Positions 56,893-64,000 of a stretch of DNA of 64,000 nt are shown one piece after another. Position 1 is the stretch's first letter. The number at the start of each line of letters is the position of its first letter. This DNA comes from Austropuccinia psidii (taxonomy: Eukaryota; Basidiomycota; Pucciniomycetes; Pucciniales; Sphaerophragmiaceae): positions 59,229,437-59,293,436 of the forward strand of contig JALGQZ010000001.1 in assembly GCA_023105745.1 (NCBI GenBank), written 5' to 3'. The notes beneath the pieces were generated by a model. It saw only the letters and a list, made by a program, of their open reading frames with translations. It had not been told where the DNA came from and made no database searches. A program made the position numbers and the translations under genes.

Positions 56893-58728
56893 TGTGAGCC
56901 TTAGAGGTAATTTCATATACCCAAAAGACCACAAATATAAAAAATAACATATTAATATAAATAAAATAAATTTATTTATATTATTAAAATAAAAATCAAA
57001 ATATAAATATAAAATTATATTAAAAATAAAAAATTAATTATAATTTAAAAATAAAAAATACATTAAATTTTGTAAATATAAAATTACGTTTATACTTGAA
57101 AAAATTAAGTAAAAATGAAACTTTAACAAAATTGTGAAAAAATAAATAAATTTGGAAAAAAGTTAAATAAAATTTATTATAACTTTTTATCCAATAAATA
57201 AACATATAAAATTTATTTCACCATTGGATTCCTCATAAAAAATCAGGTGGGGTCACCTCTGAGCGAAATTCTTGTAACTCAACTCTAAATAAGCTTAAAT
57301 TAAGTTTTTAGTATTTTCAATACAAAAGTTGAAAATCCTCAAAACCTTAATTTAATTCACACCACATGTGGTGTTAACCATCAATTTTTGTGTTAAAATT
57401 GAGGTGTTGTGTTTAGTTTAGAAGTTATGAGGAATTGAAGTATTTTCAATTGAATTCAATTGAAATGTCAAAATGTGCGCGTGTATTACATAAGTGAACT
57501 TTGATTTACATATGAGGTGTCAATTATTACTGTATTGTACTGTACAATTGAATTGAATTACATATGTAAATTATAAGTATAATACATGATGAGGAATTAA
57601 AGGAAAAATAAATTGGAAAGATTAAATTTGGGGGGGAAAAGGAACTCCAGCTCTAAGGGGGAGCTAGACCCCCAAAATCCTTGCTGACAGGCGTGGGATG
57701 TCAAATTTCACGCAAAAGTTCATCACTTTTGGCCTGGAATTGAGTTACAGGGTCTGTGGACTCAATTGATGATGAGGTTTTGATACCAACTGGGGTAGTT
57801 TTAGCTGTTGCCAAGAGGGTAAAACTACCCTTAAGATAAAACAATCATAATAAAAACAGTTTTAACTGGTTTCTACGCCTCTGACACACATTCTGACGTG
57901 TTTTGAAGGCTCTAGGCCTGGTATTGCTATAGTAATGGCTGATTTAAGGGTCTAAAATGGCTAAAAATGGCTAAAAATGGCTTAAACCAGCCCTTTTTGG
58001 TCTAAACCAGGGTTCAATGATGCCATAATTGGCTTTTCTGTTGTCAGACTGTTTTTCACGACTGACAAGAGTAAATTTTACTTTTGGAGTAACAGAATTG
58101 ATGGCTATAAAAGAATGTCTTCTTTGCCCCACTTTTCTCTTCATGTTAGAATCTTTTCCTTTTATTAATTAGTTTAAAACTGTTAAACCAATCAATCAAA
58201 GATTCCAACCACCACTTTTTAATCATTTTAATCCTTTTAACCACGTGAAAAAATCATTATAATCATTGTTTGTAACTCTTATAATCATTTTTACCCCTGA
58301 ACCACCCCAAAAGTGAATTAAAGCATCTTTCATCACTGTAAACTTTGTCACTTTGTTTCCAAATTCACTCTGGTCACTTTTGGGCGTGTTTTCTCTTTAA
58401 TTTTTTTTTAAAGACTTAGTTCTTTAATTAATTGCTTGCAGTTCTTTGCTCAATTAATTCCAATTGAAATTGCTCTTGAAGAAATTTCTTTTGTAGCCTT
58501 AAAATATCTCTTGTAGAGTATTTTTTGGATAAATCTTTATTGTTGGTAAAACAATAAATTTTTATATTATTGTTTTATACTAATAAAGTTATAAACAATA
58601 AAAATTTGGCGTGTTTTCTCTTAAAAATAATATTTCATACTATTTTTAACTGAATTTTACCTTATACAAAATTTGAGGACAGGAAAAGTACTTGATTTTT
58701 AATCAAAGTTTCATATCCACACCTTACA
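56893..58728 (+). repeat. Element D 3' LTR (1836 bp)
   Basis: It is a near-identical direct repeat of 48637-50473, followed by the AAGGT target copy at 58729-58733. No gene is seen. Confidence 0.95.
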
Positions 58729-58733
58729 AAGGT

Positions 58734-59991
58734 AAAACTTATCATCATGATTATAATCTTGTTTTCATGTGGTTAAAAGTTTTCAAAAGATTGAGAAACG
58801 GTTGCTGGAAGATTTTATTGTATGTTTTACCAGTGTTTAAACTACTTACAAAAGGAAAAGATTCTAAATTTAAGAGAAAAGGGGGGAAAAGAAGACATAC
58901 TTGTATACCCACCAATTTTCTTACTCCAAAATTAAGATTTACTCTAATTAGTCGTGGACAACACACTAACAACATAAAATCCAATTGTGTAATCATTGAA
59001 ACCTTGTTTGGTCCATAAACAGGCTGGTTTTAGCTGTTTTAATCCCTCAAATTGGCCATTTGTATAGTGAGACTGAGTTTAAAGCCTTCAAAACACATCA
59101 TAATTTTTTCTGAGAGACCTCAAAGACAGCTGAAACTATTTTTACAAATATTTTTTTGACTTAAGGGTAGTTTTACCCTCTTGGAAAAAGTTAAACCTTC
59201 TGTGGTTGGTATCAAACCCTCATCATCAATTAAGCCACAGACCCTGTGACTCAATTCCAAGTTGGAAGTGATGGATTCCTTTGTGAATTTTGACATCTCA
59301 GTCCTTTTGGAATGGAATTGGGGATTTTTGGCACCCTTGGAGTCAAGATTCTTTCCCCCCAAAAAAGAATTAATCTTTTCAATTTATTTTTGTTTAATTC
59401 CTCATCATGAATTATACTAAAAACTGACACATGTAATTAAATTGAAAATTTACAGTATACAGCTTTGATTATTGATTTGACATATGAAAATCTAAGCTCA
59501 CTTATGTAATACATGCAAACATTTTGACATTTCACTTGAAAATACTTCAATTCCTCATATCTTCTGAGCTACACACCACACACCAATTTTAAAACAAAAA
59601 CCAATGGTTAACACCACATTTTGTGTGAATGGAATTCATTTTTCAATTATTTTGAGATTTTCATACACAAAATACTACCAATTCAATTTAAGCTTATTCA
59701 GAGTTGATTTATAGAGTTCTCAGACAAAGGTGACCCCAACTGGCATTTTATGAGGAATCCAATGCTAAAATAATTTTTATACCCATTAGTGGCTTCAAAA
59801 ACATTTACTGAAAATTTCTATGTAGGATTCCTCAAAATGGTGTGCTAAAATGCCTTACCTAAAATAAGTCTCTATAAATGAAGAAAAATCTATGAATAAT
59901 CATTTCTATTATTTTCCGCTTTTATTTTCTATTTATTCTTGAAGAAGCCTAATAATTCCCAATTATATGTTAATCTAATCACTATCTAGCT
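58734..59991 (-). repeat. Old inverted family-D LTR, second part
   Basis: It continues 48204-48636 across element D. Minus-strand words match D's LTR in order (for example GGGTAAAACTACCC, ACTCAATTGATGATGAGG and TCACCTTTG equivalents between 58900 and 59770). The last 200 bp are too diverged to follow. Taking the end at about 59991 gives a total of ~1.69 kb, near the family length, with TAAAG both there (59992-59996) and before the other end (48199-48203). Frames here are not genes. Confidence 0.6.
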
Positions 59992-61567
59992 TAAAGCCAC
60001 TGATCCCTTTGAGTTTTAAAATATCAATTCAGTTTGAATCTCTGTTTTACAACAAAGCTTCAGCTTTAATAAGCAATTAACTTGTTTTAGATCCATGTTA
60101 AAAATGGCTTGAAGGTTCAAAATCTCTATTTCAACTGATTATAGAAAGGGATCTTTCCTATAACATAAAAATCAATTTCAAATTCCTTTTTGACACAGCA
60201 CTTATTATTTTCTATTCATTGATCAATTAAACCATATAAAAACTTCCCTTGAAACATTTAGATTGAATAGGGTGCCACTGAAAAATACTTTTTTCAATTT
60301 ATTCTGAGATTCTCATACAGTAACTAATTTAGCTCTCCCTTTTTAATTTCTATTTACAGTTTAATTAATTTCCTCTTCCACAAATTCATGGATTATTACA
60401 CAGGAATTATACAGAAGCAAGGGTATCCAGTTTTCCCTTCAAAATCAGAAATTTAGCTTCTTTAATCAGCAAAATAAAATAGATAATCTCCCCTTCTATA
60501 ATCCCATAAGCTCTATCCGTATTCAATTATATTATTTTAATTCCTTTGATTAAAATATAAAAACAATGTATGCCCATTATATTTTAATAATCAAAAATGA
60601 ATTCCCCTATTAAATCCCTTTTCTGATGAATATATACTTCACAAGAAGTTCCCTAAAGTTATTAATCCAAAAATACAAAACTCAAGTAAATAAAGCTCAT
60701 GCTTTGAAATCTTTTTATTAAAATGTGTCACATACATTAAAAAAATCCAATATTAATCTTCAAAATGTTTTGTAATAAATATATTTTAAATTGTAATTTA
60801 ATATAAATATATCATCAATTCATTATGAAGGATATTTTCTGGTTAAGGCCCAAGTCTTTATTGATTGGTGAGAATTTGATCAATAGTATTACAGATCATT
60901 TCTCTTCTTTGAAGTGTAAATCTATTTCAAAGTTCTTTTGAGATATCATAATCTTCAATTATGCACTTTTATAGTACTTGGAGTAAGCCATTTCATATAT
61001 TGTCAATTCATCATACAGACATTTCTGTCTCAGAGATCCCATTTTTTCCAAAATAGAATACTCTATATTGCAATAAGACGCATTATGTCATCTTAATTTT
61101 CTGTTCATACTTTTAAAAAAGTACCAAGCTCTAAGATATATTAATATAGTGTATTTAACTTCTTAAATCACAAATTTGATAGTGAACAGATGAGAATAAA
61201 TCATATAAAGGAGGGTGTCCTTATTCATATAGTGGGGCTCTTAAAATTTGAATTTTCTTGTAGCCAGAAATCTTAGTGCATGTAAAGAGAAAGAAGAATA
61301 TCTCCTTATCTTTTACTGAATTCTACCAAAAGATTTCGGATAGAAAAAAACATGATTAACCTTTGAGATACTAATCTTATCTAAAATAATTTTATTTCAC
61401 GTTTCATAAAATTATTTAATAAATCTCAGAATTTTTGATAGATTAATTTTTCACAGAAACTCAAAATTTAAATCTCATCTTGCACTCAATTAATAAGCTA
61501 ATTTAGATTTAGAATATTATGAGAATTATCTTTCTTCTTTCTCTTAAATGTTTCAAGAATGAAATAC
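59992..61567. other. A+T-rich sequence without recognisable features
   Basis: There is no frame of useful length, no RNA gene and no clear similarity to the elements in this window. It could be the rest of relic E or host intergenic DNA. Confidence 0.4.
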
Positions 61568-62334
61568 TGTCACAGGGGCTCTTCGAAGTGAAGAGGGCCT
61601 GGCACTCAGTAAACTGGGACTCACTTATGGAGGGCTCAAGGATAGGATAAAATGAGATACACTTAAGAGTGTTAAAGATAAATTACTAAAAGAATGAATA
61701 TAAGAAAAGCAGCAACAAAGAAATAAGAATAAGAAATAGAAGAGCCAACCACAAACAAGTCCAAGTCCACTGTTTCAACCTGTCAGAATGGAAAGAGAAG
61801 GGTTAATAAGGATATGGCCACCCAACTCATACTGTACAGGCGAAGAAAGAAAAAAGGCAAAGACTAACTTAAGATTAAATAAATATAATACCCAAAATAT
61901 AAGGATAAGAATATTCAGATAATAATAAATCAACTAAATTAATTAACTGGGGAAAAGTCCCCAGGGGGGAGAAAGAGGGGCTGGTATATGTGAGAATCAC
62001 CAGCCCTGATCCAGAGGAAGAATTTTCATGAGAATATTTGATGATTGAATTGAGTCTGGCCAATACAGGTCTTGTACAGCTGTACAGGACCTGTACAAGA
62101 GGTGTGGTGTATTGGAGTGATCATACAGTTTCATACTGGTGTATTGAAACTGTATCAGGGTGAATCCATCCTGTACAAGTATTGACAGGCTGTATTGATG
62201 TACCAAACTGTATGCATGTTTCAGAATGAAGATTGCTGAAACTGACTGCTGATGCAGATACTGGATTTGCTGATTTGAGGTGTTTGAGTGGGTGTATGAA
62301 TGAATACCCTTACCCCTCATGGATGGTTGTTACA
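61568..62334 (+). repeat. Solo LTR of a B-related family (767 bp)
   Basis: It begins TGTCACAGGGGCTCTTC and ends GGTTGTTACA, with a target duplication AATAC at 61563-61567 and 62335-62339. It matches B's LTR in order, including GGCTGGTATATGTGAGAA and a conserved hairpin CTGGGG…CCCCAG (about 61947-61961), but is clearly diverged. In its right half it carries its own cluster of CTGTA(C/T)/(G/A)TACAG words. It is oriented like the plus-strand view of B's LTR, so a parent element would read on the minus strand. Confidence 0.9.
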
Positions 62335-62339
62335 AATAC

Positions 62340-64000
62340 TTTCATAGCTTATTGATAAGGTCAATTTACCAAGCAAATGTTCCCTCACAAACTCTCAGAA
62401 ATATGAAATTCAGAATCCATTTATTCTGCTGTTTTTGCACATATCCTCATATGAAATTCTTCAGTAAAATACCTAACTTTTTCTTGATTTATAAAGTAGA
62501 ATCATAAATGTGAGTAATTATCCTTATTTTGACATTTCAGATGTTTGCAATGAAATCATATTTAGGAATATTTAAAATCTAATAATTAGGAGCTTGATAA
62601 TTTTCAAATATTACTGCTTATATGTGGGTTTTGTGTATTGATAACCATAGACTGGATATTTTCACATTTAAATATGAATTTGAATAAAAAATAGAAAGGA
62701 AAGATTGGGTATTGACTGAAATCCTAATTATCATTGTCTTTCATAGTTTGACAAAGAAATCAGTTATCTCACTGATCTTTGAGATAGACATAAGTCATTA
62801 ATTGGAAATTATTTAGTAAGTCTCTTTCTGCAATTAGACAGATATATTTCCTGGATTCATATTTTTATGTATCAAATGTTAAAAAAAATCTAAGATGAAG
62901 CTAATAATATAGATATCATTTCCCAATGACTTGATCTATTGGGTACACTATTAACCATAAGCCTTCAAATTCCAAATTTCTATTTCATGAAGCTTTTCAA
63001 AATTGAAAGCAGACCAATCAACCGGAATATTCATAGCAAGGAATTATTTATATTCTCAAGAAAAATGAAGTTTCTTCCTTCATTTGATCAACTTTATCAG
63101 AATTTGGAATTGATATCTTCCACATATTTGGAAGATTATGGAGCTATATAATACCTTATGAAAAGGAAATATATTTGGGAGGCTGAATTGAAACAATTAA
63201 TTCCATGAAGAAAGTAAGTTTTTTTTTAACTTTGTGGAAGCTTTTTATGAATTCAATCTTGTTTCAATACCATATTTCAGATTATAGAACTTCAATGAGT
63301 ATCATGGTTTTTCTTTCAGAAATCTCATCAAAATTCAGCATAAAAGAGAAAAGTCCAATTTTTGATTCTAAATTTATAGACTTTAAATTGCAGATACTCA
63401 AATTTGATAAGTCTTAGAGAATTAGGTTCATTCCAAATAAATGATATATGGAAGACAGAAATTTTGACACCAATAAATGATGAAAATCATATTTGTTCTA
63501 ATATGACAAAAAAAGAAAGTGTAATAAGGATGAATAGAAGTATTTGAGTTTTCAGAAAATATTGAAATATTTAGAAAACGTAAACCCTTCCAAATTCTGG
63601 GTATTCAGAGGTCTAAAGTATATAAATCATTATTACACATACATTCAAGAGTTGTCTCACTTTAAATCAATGCAATTAAAATTTATTATTAAAGGCAGGA
63701 TTATGATATACTGTTAGATTTTAAATTAAATGTAACCAACACAGCGATGTACTTTTCCTGTTATATTTTAGATTGAACTTCTCTTATTCTCAAAAGGGCT
63801 TGAGTGAAAACAAAAAATAATGATAATTCCATAAGAGAGCTATCTGCAATATAAAATGGAAATACTATCTAGAAAAAATTCAATATTCTTGTTGGATTCA
63901 AAATACTAAAGCTTTTAAATGAATATACAAACCATTTCATATTGAGACAAGATTCTATGCTTATTGAAGGAAAATATGAGTAATTATGAAAGACTGATAT
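62340..64000. other. Unassigned A+T-rich sequence
   Basis: Two modest plus-strand frames (62939-63151 and 63205-63417, 70 codons each) show no recognisable motif, and they could be chance or a very old relic. A GTAAGT word at 63211 lies between them, but no convincing gene model results. No RNA genes or repeats are seen. Confidence 0.35.

Larger units (their letters stand above)
48637..58728 (+). mobile_element. Element D: nearly intact Ty3/Gypsy retrotransposon
   Basis: It is 10.1 kb. The LTRs are 48637-50473 and 56893-58728 with roughly 14 differences by eye (about 99 percent identity). The target duplication AAGGT is at 48632-48636 and 58729-58733. Plus-strand genes are a spliced ORF1 and gag-pol in the -1 frame with a single nonsense codon (54172). 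It inserted into an older inverted LTR of its own family. Confidence 0.95.

Noticed and set aside
62939..63417. Possible two-exon gene (frames 62939-63151 and 63205-63417)
   Set aside because: Frames are only 70 codons each with A+T-biased composition, and no splice pair joins them convincingly; left unassigned.

Overview
The window looks like a gene-poor, transposon-saturated stretch of a fungal nuclear genome, most likely a basidiomycete with a TE-inflated genome. That placement is inference. It rests on spliceosomal-type short introns (65-77 bp, GT..AG), Ty3/Gypsy elements with chromodomain or chromodomain-like tails, A+T-rich LTRs and few CpG dinucleotides. I found no convincing host gene, tRNA, rRNA or CRISPR array. 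Every recognisable coding region belongs to an LTR retrotransposon of the Ty3/Gypsy type or to its remains.

Layout (names are mine). C0 is an old, shattered family-C element running from about 1275 to 46833, and it has acted as a landing pad. Into it were inserted, left to right: element A (1988-20903, target duplication TAAGA); a solo family-D LTR (20970-22757, TCATG); element C (24653-35324, ATACT), a younger member of C0's own family; and A' (about 35765-43988), a decayed pol-less relative of A. Element B (9368-18579, minus strand, TTTTT), a chromodomain Gypsy element, split A's integrase. Inside A' sit a 1.23 kb CACTA-like foldback transposon (36047-37276, AAT), seven ~170 bp tandem repeats (38758-39955) and a 423 bp palindrome built from family-D LTR ends (40672-41094, TA).

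Right of C0 is a minus-strand integrase relic E (about 46890-48203). It carries an old minus-strand D-type LTR (48204-48636 and 58734 to about 59991), which was itself split by the nearly intact element D (48637-58728, AAGGT). A solo B-related LTR lies at 61568-62334 (AATAC). The flanks 59992-61567 and 62335-64000 hold nothing I can assign. Bases 1-1120 are B-LTR-like sequence cut by the window edge.

How the genes work. Families A, C and D share one plan: a leader with a TGGGGGCC box just after the 5' LTR, then a small spliced ORF1 of unknown function. A long Gag-Pol frame (coiled coil, Gag core, CCHC knuckle, protease, RT, RNase H, HHCC/DDE integrase, chromodomain-like tail) overlaps the end of ORF1 in the -1 frame. 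B has a conventional gag followed by pol in the -1 frame, with a G GGA AAA slippery heptamer at the junction. B also has a 14-nt complementarity between its LTR and the site next to the LTR, which suggests Tf1-style self-priming. Every autonomous copy carries at least one lesion or suspicious active-site change, and B is the least damaged.
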